In this document: positions 1 to 6,475 of the stretch, in pieces
Layout of the letters: each line of letters opens with the position of its first letter
How positions within the stretch are numbered: the stretch's first letter is position 1
Assembly (NCBI GenBank): GCA_045578725.1
Contig: JAZNKS010000129.1
Location: forward strand, 1 to 8,953
Source: Flemingiibacterium sp045578725
Lineage (GTDB): Bacteria > Bacillota > Clostridia > Oscillospirales > CAG-272
Length of the DNA: 8,953 nucleotides
Direction of reading: 5' to 3'
Notes under the pieces: model-generated
The model's database searches: none
What the model saw: the letters and a program-made list of their open reading frames with translations, nothing else
Told to the model about the DNA's origin: nothing
Made by a program: the position numbers and the translations under genes

Positions 1-909
1 GGTCAGATCGCCGTAGACACGGCCGGTTTTTCCGCGTACCAGCTCGGCAATATCGGGATTTTTCTTCTGGGGCATGATCGACGATCCGGTCGAGTATGCG
101 TCATCCAACTCAAGAAAACCGAACTCAGACGAGCACCAGAGAATAATCTCCTCCGAGAAGCGGCTCATGTGCATCATCAGAATCGACAGCGCCGAGGCAA
201 ATTCCAGCACGAAATCGCGGTCGGATACGCCGTCGATGGAGTTCTCGGTCACAGCCGCAAAGCCGAGCAGCTCGGCCACCCGCTCCCGGTTGATCGGATA
301 GGTGGTGGAGGCCAGCGCGCCGGAGCCGAGCGGCATCACGTTCATCCGCTTTTCGCAGTCTTCAAGGCGGCCCACATCCCGCATCAGCATCTGCGCGTAG
401 GCGAGGATGTAGTGGGCAAAGGTCACGGGCTGCGCTCTCTGCAGATGGGTGTAGCCGGCCATAACCGTGTCGGTGTGGAGCTTTGCCTTTTCGGTGATGG
501 CCGAAAGCAGGCCGAGCACCAGCGCCTTGACCTCGCCGAGCTGCTCCAGCAGATACATCCGCACATCCAGCGCGACCTGATCGTTCCGGCTTCGGGCGGT
601 GTGAAGCCGCTTGCCGGTATCGCCGATCCGCCCGGTCAGGATGGTTTCGATATTCATATGGATATCCTCGGCATCGGCAGTCAGCTCCTGCTTTCCGGCC
701 TCGATGTCGGCAAGGATCTCGCCGAGGGTCTTGACGATCTTGTCGGCCTCGGATTTGTCGATGATCCCGCATTCGCCCAGCATCGTGGCGTGGGCGATGG
801 AGCCGGTGATATCCTGTTTGTACATTCTTCCGTCAAAGGAAATGGAGGAATTGAAGTCGTTGACACGGCTGTCCACATCCTTGTGGAACCGTCCGGACCA
901 GAGTTTCAT
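1..909 (-). CDS. argH: argininosuccinate lyase, N-terminal 303 residues (cut by window edge)
   Basis: Cytoplasmic last enzyme of arginine synthesis, splitting argininosuccinate into arginine and fumarate. The minus-strand reading frame opens with MKLWSGRF at 909 and stays open to base 1, so the C-terminal third (the family is about 460 residues) lies outside the window. Visible motifs are HTARSRNDQ (about residues 103-111), GYTHLQRAQPVTF (about 150-163), and the fumarase/aspartase superfamily signature GSSIMPQKKNPD (275-286), whose serine lies on the mobile catalytic loop. A Shine-Dalgarno AGGAGAA (921-927) sits 11 bases ahead of the ATG and supports this start. argG lies upstream on the same strand with a 232-base gap containing a long inverted repeat. 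Shared transcription is therefore likely but not assured, and I see no convincing private promoter. The identity is very secure from the motifs. Confidence 0.97.
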   Translation of the reverse strand, partial: MKLWSGRFHKDVDSRVNDFNSSISFDGRMYKQDITGSIAHATMLGECGIIDKSEADKIVKTLGEILADIEAGKQELTADAEDIHMNIETILTGRIGDTGKRLHTARSRNDQVALDVRMYLLEQLGEVKALVLGLLSAITEKAKLHTDTVMAGYTHLQRAQPVTFAHYILAYAQMLMRDVGRLEDCEKRMNVMPLGSGALASTTYPINRERVAELLGFAAVTENSIDGVSDRDFVLEFASALSILMMHMSRFSEEIILWCSSEFGFLELDDAYSTGSSIMPQKKNPDIAELVRGKTGRVYGDLT

Positions 910-967
910 AGTGGTTCTGCTTCTCCTGTAAAAAACACGTTGTGCGGATGCTGAAAATGCCCCGCAC

Positions 968-991
968 GGTGATATTATTGGTGATATTATT
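968..991. repeat. two tandem copies of a 12-bp unit
   Basis: GGTGATATTATT occurs twice without interruption (968-979 and 980-991) in the AT-rich part of the argG-argH gap, upstream of argH. It is followed by a small palindrome-like ATTATTGAATAAT. I see no known operator in it. It could be a regulator site or simple replication slippage. Confidence 0.85.
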
Positions 992-1077
992 ATTGAATAA
1001 TTCCGAAAAATCTCCGCCCAATAACCCGTCCGCCACAATCCTTTTTCTATAAAGCTTCTTGGGAAGGGGGAGAGGGT

Positions 1078-1129
1078 ATGGGAGAGGGGGGAACCCTTCT
1101 TCCCGAAGAAGGGTTCCCCCCTCTCCCAT
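1078..1129. repeat. perfect 25-bp inverted repeat between argG and argH
   Basis: The arms 1078-1102 and 1105-1129 are exact reverse complements around a 2-base centre. They are built from a GGGAGAGGGGGG block, an AACCC block and a CTTCTTC block. The hairpin starts 13 bases after the argG stop on the minus strand. It resembles a terminator stem, but no T-run follows on either strand, so it may instead be a transcript-stabilising or processing hairpin, or a copy of an intergenic repeat. Its GGGGAAC/GTTCCCC core recurs in the palindrome at 8641-8672. Confidence 0.9.
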
Positions 1130-1141
1130 TAACAATAAATC

Positions 1142-2365
1142 TTATCTCTTGGCGTCGAGCTTTGCCTTGACCTTGATCGGGAGACCGAACAGGTTGATGA
1201 AGCCGGCAGCGTCAGCCTGGTTGTAATCCTCGTCCTCGCCGAAGGAAGCGGTCTGCTCGTCGTACAGCGTGCAGGGGGAGGTTACGCCGGCATTGATCAG
1301 GTTGCCCTTGTAGAGCTTGAGCTTGACATCGCCGGTAACGGTTTCGTTCACCTTGTCAACGAAGGCGCAGAGAGCCTCGCGCAGGGGGGTGAACCACTGG
1401 CCGTTGTAGGTGAGATCGGCCATCTTGGGCGCGACCTGGGCCTGCATGAAGTGGAAGGTTTCCTTATCGAGGGTGATGGTTTCCAGAACGTTGTGCGCCT
1501 TGTAGAGGATGGTGCCGGCGGGAGTTTCGTATACGCCGCGGCTCTTCATGCCGACCAGACGGTTCTCGACGATATCGAGAAGGCCGATGCCGTTCTCGCC
1601 GCCGACCTTGTTCAGGTATTCAACCAGCTCGACCGCACCCATTTCCTTGCCGTTGACGGCGGTGGGGATGCCCTTCTCGAAGTGGATGGTGACATAGGTG
1701 GGGGTGTCGGGCGCCTGCTCGGGGGATACGCCAAGCTCCAGGAAGCCGGCCTTGTTGTACTGCGGCTCGTTGGCGGGGGATTCCAGATCCATGCCCTCGT
1801 GGGAGAGGTGCCAGAGGTTCTTATCCTTGGAATAGTTGGTTTCGCGGCTGATCTTCAGCGGGATGTTGTGAGCCTCTGCGTAGTCGATCTCCTCGTCGCG
1901 GGACTTGATATCCCACTCGCGCCAGGGAGCGATGATGGCCATATCGGGAGCGAAGGCCTTGATGGTCAGCTCAAAACGGACCTGGTCGTTGCCCTTGCCG
2001 GTGCAGCCGTGGCAGATGGCATCGGCACCCTCGGCGATGGCGATTTCAACCAGACGCTTGGCGATGCAGGGGCGTGCATGGGAGGTGCCCAGCAGATAAT
2101 CCTCATATTTGGCATCGGCCTTCAGGCAGGGCCAGATATAATTCTCGATGTAATCCTGCTTCAGATCCTCAATATAGAGCTTGGATGCGCCGGTCTTCAG
2201 CGCCTTCTCCTCGAGGCCGTCAAGCTCGGTGCCCTGTCCGACGTCGCCGGAAACCGCGATAACCTCGCAGTTGTTGTAGTTTTCCTTCAGCCACGGAATG
2301 ATGATGGAGGTATCAAGGCCTCCGGAGTAGGCAAGGACTACCTTCTTGATGTCTTCTTTTTTCAT
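1142..2365 (-). CDS. argG: argininosuccinate synthase
   Basis: Cytoplasmic enzyme that joins citrulline and aspartate, using ATP, to give argininosuccinate, the substrate of the adjacent ArgH. The 407-residue length is normal for the family. The N-terminal N-type ATP-pyrophosphatase loop AYSGGLDTS is at residues 12-20. The two family signatures are GTSHARPCIAKR (93-104) and GCTGKGNDQVRFE (120-132). The start is set at 2365 (MKKEDIKKVVLAYSGG) because AAGAGG lies 9 bases upstream. The in-frame ATG at 2404 would add 13 residues but lies between the proximal -10 box and its expected transcription start, so it would not be in that mRNA. Regulation by arginine through ArgR/AhrC is inferred from the ARG box at 2455-2468. 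Confidence 0.98.
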   Translation of the reverse strand: MKKEDIKKVVLAYSGGLDTSIIIPWLKENYNNCEVIAVSGDVGQGTELDGLEEKALKTGASKLYIEDLKQDYIENYIWPCLKADAKYEDYLLGTSHARPCIAKRLVEIAIAEGADAICHGCTGKGNDQVRFELTIKAFAPDMAIIAPWREWDIKSRDEEIDYAEAHNIPLKISRETNYSKDKNLWHLSHEGMDLESPANEPQYNKAGFLELGVSPEQAPDTPTYVTIHFEKGIPTAVNGKEMGAVELVEYLNKVGGENGIGLLDIVENRLVGMKSRGVYETPAGTILYKAHNVLETITLDKETFHFMQAQVAPKMADLTYNGQWFTPLREALCAFVDKVNETVTGDVKLKLYKGNLINAGVTSPCTLYDEQTASFGEDEDYNQADAAGFINLFGLPIKVKAKLDAKR

Positions 2366-2374
2366 GATGCAAAA

Positions 2375-2380
2375 CCTCTT
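2375..2380 (-). promoter_or_regulatory. argG ribosome binding site
   Basis: AAGAGG on the minus strand, 9 bases before the ATG at 2365. This site decides the argG start against the longer frame from 2404, which has no such site and sits next to the -10 box. Confidence 0.8.
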
Positions 2381-2406
2381 TTTATGTAAATTTATTTTAT
2401 GCATAT

Positions 2407-2435
2407 ATTATACACCGTTTTTTTCCGGAAATCAA
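2407..2435 (-). promoter_or_regulatory. proximal argG promoter, sigma-A type
   Basis: On the minus strand TTGATT (2430-2435), a 17-base spacer, then a perfect TATAAT (2407-2412). Transcription would begin near 2400, giving a leader of about 35 bases to the argG ATG. An ARG box lies about 20 bases upstream of the -35 hexamer. Confidence 0.85.
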
Positions 2436-2454
2436 GACAAATTTCGCATAACGA

Positions 2455-2468
2455 TGAATAAATATTCA
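2455..2468. promoter_or_regulatory. ARG box (predicted ArgR/AhrC operator)
   Basis: TGAATAAATATTCA is a near-symmetric 14-bp site matching the conserved arginine-repressor consensus (TGAATWWWWATTCA). It lies between the two argG promoters, upstream of the proximal one. Bound repressor could block elongation from the distal promoter or act with a second box on the proximal one. A degenerate ATGCATAAAAT element near the proximal start (about 2396-2406, minus strand) might be a weak partner box, but that match is poor. Confidence 0.8.
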
Positions 2469-2497
2469 CGCATTCTTGTGGGCAATCGGCACAAAAT

Positions 2498-2533
2498 TGA
2501 ATAAAGGCGATGTATGAAGGGCTCCTTTATTCA
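2498..2533. repeat. inverted repeat of ARG-half-box-like sequences
   Basis: TGAATAAAGG (2498-2507) and CCTTTATTCA (2524-2533) are exact reverse complements separated by 16 bases. Each arm begins with the same TGAATAAA found in the ARG box at 2455. They may be extra half-sites for the arginine repressor, or a hairpin in the leader of the distal argG transcript. Confidence 0.65.
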
Positions 2534-2564
2534 TTTTCTTTCCGCCAAAAAATTCCCACTCTAT

Positions 2565-2593
2565 ATTATAGCGCAGATCGGCAAAAAAATCAA
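2565..2593 (-). promoter_or_regulatory. possible distal argG promoter
   Basis: On the minus strand TTGATT (2588-2593), a 17-base spacer, and TATAAT (2565-2570): the same hexamers and spacing as the proximal argG promoter. It would start near 2558 and give a leader of about 190 bases that crosses the ARG box. The alternative is that the AT-rich stretch serves the divergent deacetylase operon, for which I find no convincing plus-strand promoter. Confidence 0.6.
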
Positions 2594-2663
2594 GGCAATT
2601 TTGCAAATTCGGCGGGAAAAATATTGCGGGAGGCGAACGGCACCGCCATCCGAAATAAATGAA

Positions 2664-2669
2664 AAAGGA
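2664..2669 (+). promoter_or_regulatory. pdaA ribosome binding site
   Basis: AAAGGA lies 9 bases before the ATG at 2679. It overlaps or abuts the in-frame ATGs at 2670 and 2673, so those are too close to be used. The much longer frame opening at 2514 has no such site and would bury the signal peptide. Confidence 0.75.
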
Positions 2670-2678
2670 ATGATGCTT

Positions 2679-3428
2679 ATGAAGCGTATGCGGCTGCTTT
2701 CATTTCTGCTCGCCGCGCTCTTTATTCTGCCGGCCTCGGCCCTCACCGGGAGCTGGTATTTCAAAAAAACCGACGACCACACCCCGCCGCCGATACCGGA
2801 GGAGTTTGCCTATATAAACGATCTCGGCGGACTGTACAGGAAGCCGGACACAGACGGGGAGAAGGTGCTGTATCTGACCTTCGATGCGGGCTACGAAAAC
2901 GGCAACATCGCCAAAATCCTCGACATTCTGAAGGCGCACGGCGTGCACGGAACCTTCTTTATTTTAGAGCATCTGCTCCGCGCCGAACCGGGCCTTGTCC
3001 GGCGTATGGCCGACGAGGGCCACACGCTGGCAAATCACACGATGACCCACAAAAACATCACCCGGATGTCCGATGAAGAACTTGCGGCCGAGCTTGCGGG
3101 GCTGGAGGCGCTCTGCCTTGAAATCACGGGCCGCGAAATGGCAAGGCTCTTCCGTCCGCCGGAGGGAGCCTTCTGCCGCGAAAAGCTGGAGCTGCTCCAT
3201 TCGCTCGGCTACAAAACCGTCTTCTGGAGCTTTGCCTATGCGGATTGGGACAACCAAAAACAGCCCGATCCCGCCGCTTCGCTGAAAAAGCTGCTCGATC
3301 ACACCCACAGCGGCGAGATTCTCCTGCTCCATCCCACCTCCGATACCAACGCGGCGATCCTCGATGATTTTCTGACGGCGCTGGAGGCCGACGGGTGGCG
3401 AATCGGCGACCCTTCGGAGCTTTTCTGA
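2679..3428 (+). CDS. pdaA: PdaA-like muramic-acid polysaccharide deacetylase
   Basis: Predicted exported NodB-domain deacetylase of 249 residues. In Bacillus, PdaA removes the acetyl group from N-acetylmuramic acid during formation of the muramic delta-lactam of spore cortex. A signal peptide (residues 1-21, ending PASA) is followed by SWYFKKTDDHTPP, which closely recalls the PdaA N-terminus. Catalytic motifs are LTFDAGYEN (Asp69), NHTMTH (His120, His124), RPPEG (Arg159), FWSFAYADW and LLHPTS. The second Asp of the usual TFDDG is Ala, a position that is Asn in B. subtilis PdaA. The start at 2679 rests on AAAGGA at 2664 and the signal peptide. The stop overlaps the next gene's start, so the two are translationally coupled. 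The spore role is inferred from homology; no other spore gene is visible here. Confidence 0.88.
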   Translation: MKRMRLLSFLLAALFILPASALTGSWYFKKTDDHTPPPIPEEFAYINDLGGLYRKPDTDGEKVLYLTFDAGYENGNIAKILDILKAHGVHGTFFILEHLLRAEPGLVRRMADEGHTLANHTMTHKNITRMSDEELAAELAGLEALCLEITGREMARLFRPPEGAFCREKLELLHSLGYKTVFWSFAYADWDNQKQPDPAASLKKLLDHTHSGEILLLHPTSDTNAAILDDFLTALEADGWRIGDPSELF

Positions 3429-4159
3429 TGCGGCGCGCGATTTTGTGGCTCCTGTGCGGCCTCACCCTGCTCTTTCCCGCCTACGCTGTCCAGACACCGA
3501 TAAACGCTGTCCAGACACCGATAAGCGCTGTCCAGACACCCGCCGAGGACGGGGAGCGCGCGGTCTATTTTTCCCATGCCAACGGCGAAAAGCGGATCGC
3601 GCTGACCTTCGATGACGGCCCGCATTACCGCTATACCGGGGAGATTCTGTCGATTTTAGAGGAATACGGGATCCGCGCCACCTTCTTTGTGGTGGGCGAG
3701 CTGGCCGAGCGCTATCCGGAGCTGATCGAAAAGGAGCTGGCGCTGGGGCATGAGATCGGCAATCACACCTGGTCGCATCCGCACATGAAGACGCTGGATG
3801 CCGAGCATACCCGTGAGGAGCTTCTGCGGACCGAAGCGGCGCTTGATGCGATCGCCGATTACCGGCCAAAGCTTTTCCGGCCGCCGGAAGGCTTCTTCCC
3901 CGAGGCGGTGGAGAAAGCGGCCCGCTCGCTTGGGTACTCGCTGATTCTCTGGTCGGTGGATACCCGCGACTGGGCGCACACGCCGCCCTGTGAGATCGCC
4001 GAGAATGTGCTGGCCGGGGTGGATTCCGGCTCGATCATCCTCTTCCACGATTTCATCGGCCGGGATTCGCCCACCCCCGAGGCTCTGCGGCTGATTCTGC
4101 CAAAGCTGATCGACGAGGGCTATTCCTTCGTCACCGTTTCCGAGCTGCTGGCTTCTTAA
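3428..4159 (+). CDS. exported polysaccharide deacetylase, canonical NodB type
   Basis: Predicted secreted or membrane-anchored metal-dependent carbohydrate esterase of 243 residues, probably acting on N-acetyl groups of peptidoglycan or a related glycan. It has a short signal peptide (residues 1-20, ending PAYA), a three-copy AVQTPI(N/S) repeat linker from residue 20, then the full NodB set: LTFDDGP (Asp62, Asp63), NHTWSH (His113, His117), RPPEG (Arg151), DTRDW and ILFHD. Unlike its upstream neighbour, the metal-binding aspartate is retained. The start at 3428 shares a base with the pdaA stop (TGATG), and GGAG at 3416-3419 lies 8 bases upstream, so I prefer it to the in-frame ATG at 3395, which precedes the signal peptide. 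The exact substrate and gene name cannot be told from sequence. No terminator follows before the next promoter, so read-through into the alpha-galactosidase gene is possible. Confidence 0.9.
   Translation: MRRAILWLLCGLTLLFPAYAVQTPINAVQTPISAVQTPAEDGERAVYFSHANGEKRIALTFDDGPHYRYTGEILSILEEYGIRATFFVVGELAERYPELIEKELALGHEIGNHTWSHPHMKTLDAEHTREELLRTEAALDAIADYRPKLFRPPEGFFPEAVEKAARSLGYSLILWSVDTRDWAHTPPCEIAENVLAGVDSGSIILFHDFIGRDSPTPEALRLILPKLIDEGYSFVTVSELLAS
3485..3547 (+). repeat. three tandem 21-bp in-frame repeats
   Basis: Units start at 3485, 3506 and 3527 and encode AVQTPIN, AVQTPIS and AVQTPAE. The first two are nearly identical at DNA level, and the third diverges after its ACACC. Being a multiple of three, copy changes would keep the frame. 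The repeat forms a proline- and threonine-containing linker between the signal peptide and the catalytic domain. Confidence 0.9.
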
Positions 4160-4196
4160 TGCGGGACGAAATTCCACATTTGCGGACAAATCTCTC

Positions 4197-4226
4197 TTGT
4201 CAGGGCGGCGGGATGTATGGTATAAT
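4197..4226 (+). promoter_or_regulatory. promoter of the alpha-galactosidase gene
   Basis: TTGTCA (4197-4202), an 18-base spacer, then TATAAT (4221-4226) preceded by TG one base upstream (extended -10). A small palindrome ATTTG-CGGA-CAAAT (4178-4191) lies just upstream of the -35 and could be an operator, though its arms are only 5 bases. I found no good CcpA cre site. Confidence 0.85.
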
Positions 4227-4252
4227 GAAAAAAACGCAAAAGGAGCCCTGTC

Positions 4253-6334
4253 ATGAAAACCGTACCGATCACCGAAAACGGCCTTTGTCTGCAGTTCATC
4301 GTCACCGATGAAGGCTTTCTTTGTTTAACCGCCGCCGGGCCCGGGGGCGGCTCATCCCGCCCCGCCGAAAAGCCGGATCCCGCCGTCCATGCCCTTGTCG
4401 AGGTGCAGAGCACCGGTAGCGGCACCACCAGACATTCCGGCGGCAAGCATTACGGCCACGCCTGCCCCGACATCCCCCGCTATGTGTCCCACACCGATTC
4501 TAAGAACGATAAGGGCCGCGAGCTGGTCTTCACCCTGAAAAGCGGACAGCTTGAAATCCGCCAGCACATTCAGCTTTATGACGGCATTCCCGCCCTCTCG
4601 GCCTTTGCAGAGGTCGAAAACATCACCGATTCCCCGGTGGGACTGGAATATCTGTCCAGCCTGCGCATCGCCGGCATCGGCCGGGACTCGGGCGGGAGCC
4701 TTCCCGACAAGCTGGAGCTGTTCATCCCCCACAATCATTGGTGCCGCGAGCTGAACTGGCAGTCCATGACCCTTCGCCGTGCCGGTTATCTTCCGATTTC
4801 CACCGCCGAATCCACCGGCCGGATCGCGTATTCAAATACCGGCACCTGGTCGGCCAAGGACACGCTTCCCATGGGCGCGCTCACCGATCATGAGGCCGGG
4901 GAAACCGTCCTCTGGCAGATTGAATCGAACGGCTCCTGGGGCTGGGAAATCTCCGATGCCGCGCGGGAGCTGTATCTGATCCTGTCCGGCCCCTCCGAGG
5001 CCGAGAACGGCTGGTTCAAAGAGCTTGCCCCCGGCGAGAGCTTCCGATCCGTGCCGGCGGCCCTGACCTTTGTGAAGGGCGATTTTAACGAAGCCGTCCG
5101 CGCCATGACCGCCTACCGCCGGAAAATCGTCGATCCCGGCCGGATCGATACGGCGCTGCCGGTCATCTTCAATGATTATATGCAGTGTCTGAACGCCAAT
5201 CCCACAATCGAGAACGAGCTTCCGACCATCGATGCGGCCGCCGCGCTGGGATGCGAGATCTACTGCATGGATGCGGGCTGGTATGCGCCGGGCTCCTGGT
5301 GGGATCTGGTCGGCGAGTGGGAGGTATCCACCGAGCGCTTCCACGGCGATATGAAGCCGATCTTCGACCGGATCCGGGAGCACGGTATGGTGCCCGGCAT
5401 CTGGCTGGAGCCGGAGGTCATGGGTGTGAACTGCCCGCTGGTCGGGAAATTCCGGGACTGCTTCTTCATGCGCCACGGCCGGCCGGTCATCACCCGCGGC
5501 CGCTATCAGCTGGATTTCCGCCATCCCAAGGTCATCGCCCATCTTGACGGCGTCATCGACCGGCTGACTCGGGATTACGGCATCGGCTATTTCAAGTTCG
5601 ACTACAACATCGAGCCGGGCATCGGCACCGAGTGCGATGCCGACAGCTTCGGCGACGGTCTGCTTTCCCACAACCGCGCCTTCCTTGCCTGGATCGATTC
5701 CCTCTACGCCCGCCATCCCGGCCTGCAGATTGAAAACTGCGCATCCGGCGGTATGCGGATGGAATACGGCTCGCTGAAGCATTTCGCCATCCAGTCCCTC
5801 TCCGATGCCTCCCTCTATCCGGAATTCGCCTATATGAGCGCGATGGCCCCCAGCGGCGTGATCCCGGAGCAGGCCGGCATCTGGGTTGTTCCAAAGGTCA
5901 GCCAGACCCCCGGCGAGATCGCCTTCACCGCCGTCAACGGTATGCTCAGCCGGATGTACGTCAGCGGTGAAACGGCAAAGCTGGACAGCGAAAAGTTCGC
6001 GCTTCTGAAGGAAGCGGTGGACTGCTATAAATCCTACCGCGCCGATCTGGTTTCCTCCCTGCCCGATCTGCCGGACGGCATCTGCCATTACACCGATGTC
6101 TGGACAGCGGCCGGCCGGATCTCCGGTGACGGCAGGCGCTATTATATGACCGTCGGCCGCCGCACGGGCGGGGATTCCTCCCGCACCTTCCCGCTTCCCG
6201 CCGCCTTTGATGCCGCGGGCACACGGATTCTGTACGCAGCTCCGGGAACCGGTGAAATCCGCGCCGAGGGCGGCCAAATCACCGTCACCCTTCCCGAAAA
6301 TTCCGGTATTCTGATTGCCGCGGATGCCAAATAA
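4253..6334 (+). CDS. alpha-galactosidase, GH36 (melibiase) family
   Basis: Retaining glycosidase that should release terminal alpha-1,6-linked galactose from melibiose, raffinose-family sugars or similar oligosaccharides. Its 693 residues are typical for GH36. An N-terminal beta-sandwich (about 1-285) precedes a TIM barrel (about 300-600) and a small C-terminal beta domain. Barrel landmarks are CMDAGWY (338-344), GIWLEPEVM, YFKFDYN with the likely nucleophile Asp450, ENCASGGMRMEYG from Glu494, and QSLSDAS with the likely acid/base Asp518. There is no signal peptide, so it should act on imported sugars. AGGAG (4241-4245) lies 7 bases before the start, downstream of its own promoter. No transporter or regulator gene is present in the window to narrow the substrate. 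Catalytic assignments rest on motif likeness to characterised GH36 enzymes. Confidence 0.93.
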   Translation: MKTVPITENGLCLQFIVTDEGFLCLTAAGPGGGSSRPAEKPDPAVHALVEVQSTGSGTTRHSGGKHYGHACPDIPRYVSHTDSKNDKGRELVFTLKSGQLEIRQHIQLYDGIPALSAFAEVENITDSPVGLEYLSSLRIAGIGRDSGGSLPDKLELFIPHNHWCRELNWQSMTLRRAGYLPISTAESTGRIAYSNTGTWSAKDTLPMGALTDHEAGETVLWQIESNGSWGWEISDAARELYLILSGPSEAENGWFKELAPGESFRSVPAALTFVKGDFNEAVRAMTAYRRKIVDPGRIDTALPVIFNDYMQCLNANPTIENELPTIDAAAALGCEIYCMDAGWYAPGSWWDLVGEWEVSTERFHGDMKPIFDRIREHGMVPGIWLEPEVMGVNCPLVGKFRDCFFMRHGRPVITRGRYQLDFRHPKVIAHLDGVIDRLTRDYGIGYFKFDYNIEPGIGTECDADSFGDGLLSHNRAFLAWIDSLYARHPGLQIENCASGGMRMEYGSLKHFAIQSLSDASLYPEFAYMSAMAPSGVIPEQAGIWVVPKVSQTPGEIAFTAVNGMLSRMYVSGETAKLDSEKFALLKEAVDCYKSYRADLVSSLPDLPDGICHYTDVWTAAGRISGDGRRYYMTVGRRTGGDSSRTFPLPAAFDAAGTRILYAAPGTGEIRAEGGQITVTLPENSGILIAADAK

Positions 6335-6340
6335 AGCGAT

Positions 6341-6365
6341 GCTCCCCCGTTTTTTATGGGGGAGC
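6341..6365 (+). terminator. terminator-like hairpin after the alpha-galactosidase gene
   Basis: GCTCCCCC (6341-6348) pairs with GGGGGAGC (6358-6365) across a T-rich 9-base loop, 7 bases after the stop. A modest T-rich tail (GTTTGTGTT) follows. It separates the alpha-galactosidase transcript from the next promoter. Confidence 0.65.
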
Positions 6366-6387
6366 GTTTGTGTTGGGGGGAATACTA

Positions 6388-6400
6388 CGAAACTGTTTCG
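6388..6400. promoter_or_regulatory. candidate operator palindrome
   Basis: CGAAAC-T-GTTTCG is a perfect 6-bp-arm odd palindrome 13 bases upstream of the -35 hexamer of the next gene. Its size and place suit a dimeric sugar-responsive regulator, but the regulator is unknown and no second copy was found in the window. Confidence 0.45.
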
Positions 6401-6412
6401 CCCGCCGACCTC

Positions 6413-6441
6413 TTGACACCCCGCGCACGGTATGCTATAAT
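6413..6441 (+). promoter_or_regulatory. full-consensus sigma-A promoter
   Basis: TTGACA (6413-6418), a 17-base spacer, and TATAAT (6436-6441), with TGC giving an extended -10. Transcription should begin near 6448. This shows that in-frame ATGs upstream (6356) cannot be the start of the following gene. Confidence 0.93.
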
Positions 6442-6459
6442 GAACCAAACCCCACCCGG

Positions 6460-6465
6460 AAAGGA
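6460..6465 (+). promoter_or_regulatory. ribosome binding site deciding the start at 6476
   Basis: AAAGGA lies 10 bases before the ATG at 6476 and about 12 bases after the expected transcription start. An in-frame ATG at 6440 overlaps the -10 box and so is excluded. Confidence 0.8.
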
Positions 6466-6475
6466 CGGTCATTTC

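Noticed and set aside
169..954. A 261-codon plus-strand frame opposite argH
   Set aside because: It is antisense to the conserved argH signatures and shows no domain; a shadow frame.
1451..2389. A 312-codon plus-strand frame opposite argG
   Set aside because: It lies within argG, whose motifs are unmistakable. The product is rich in Gly/Leu/Val/Asp without any motif, typical of an antisense shadow.
2514..2678. A 55-residue N-terminal extension of the PdaA-like protein
   Set aside because: It would place the signal peptide internally and cover the divergent control region, and the good ribosome site is at 2664-2669.
4252..4266. A possible CcpA cre site overlapping the alpha-galactosidase start
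   Set aside because: TGAAAACCGTACCGA resembles the consensus only if an extra base is allowed, so the central CG is out of register.
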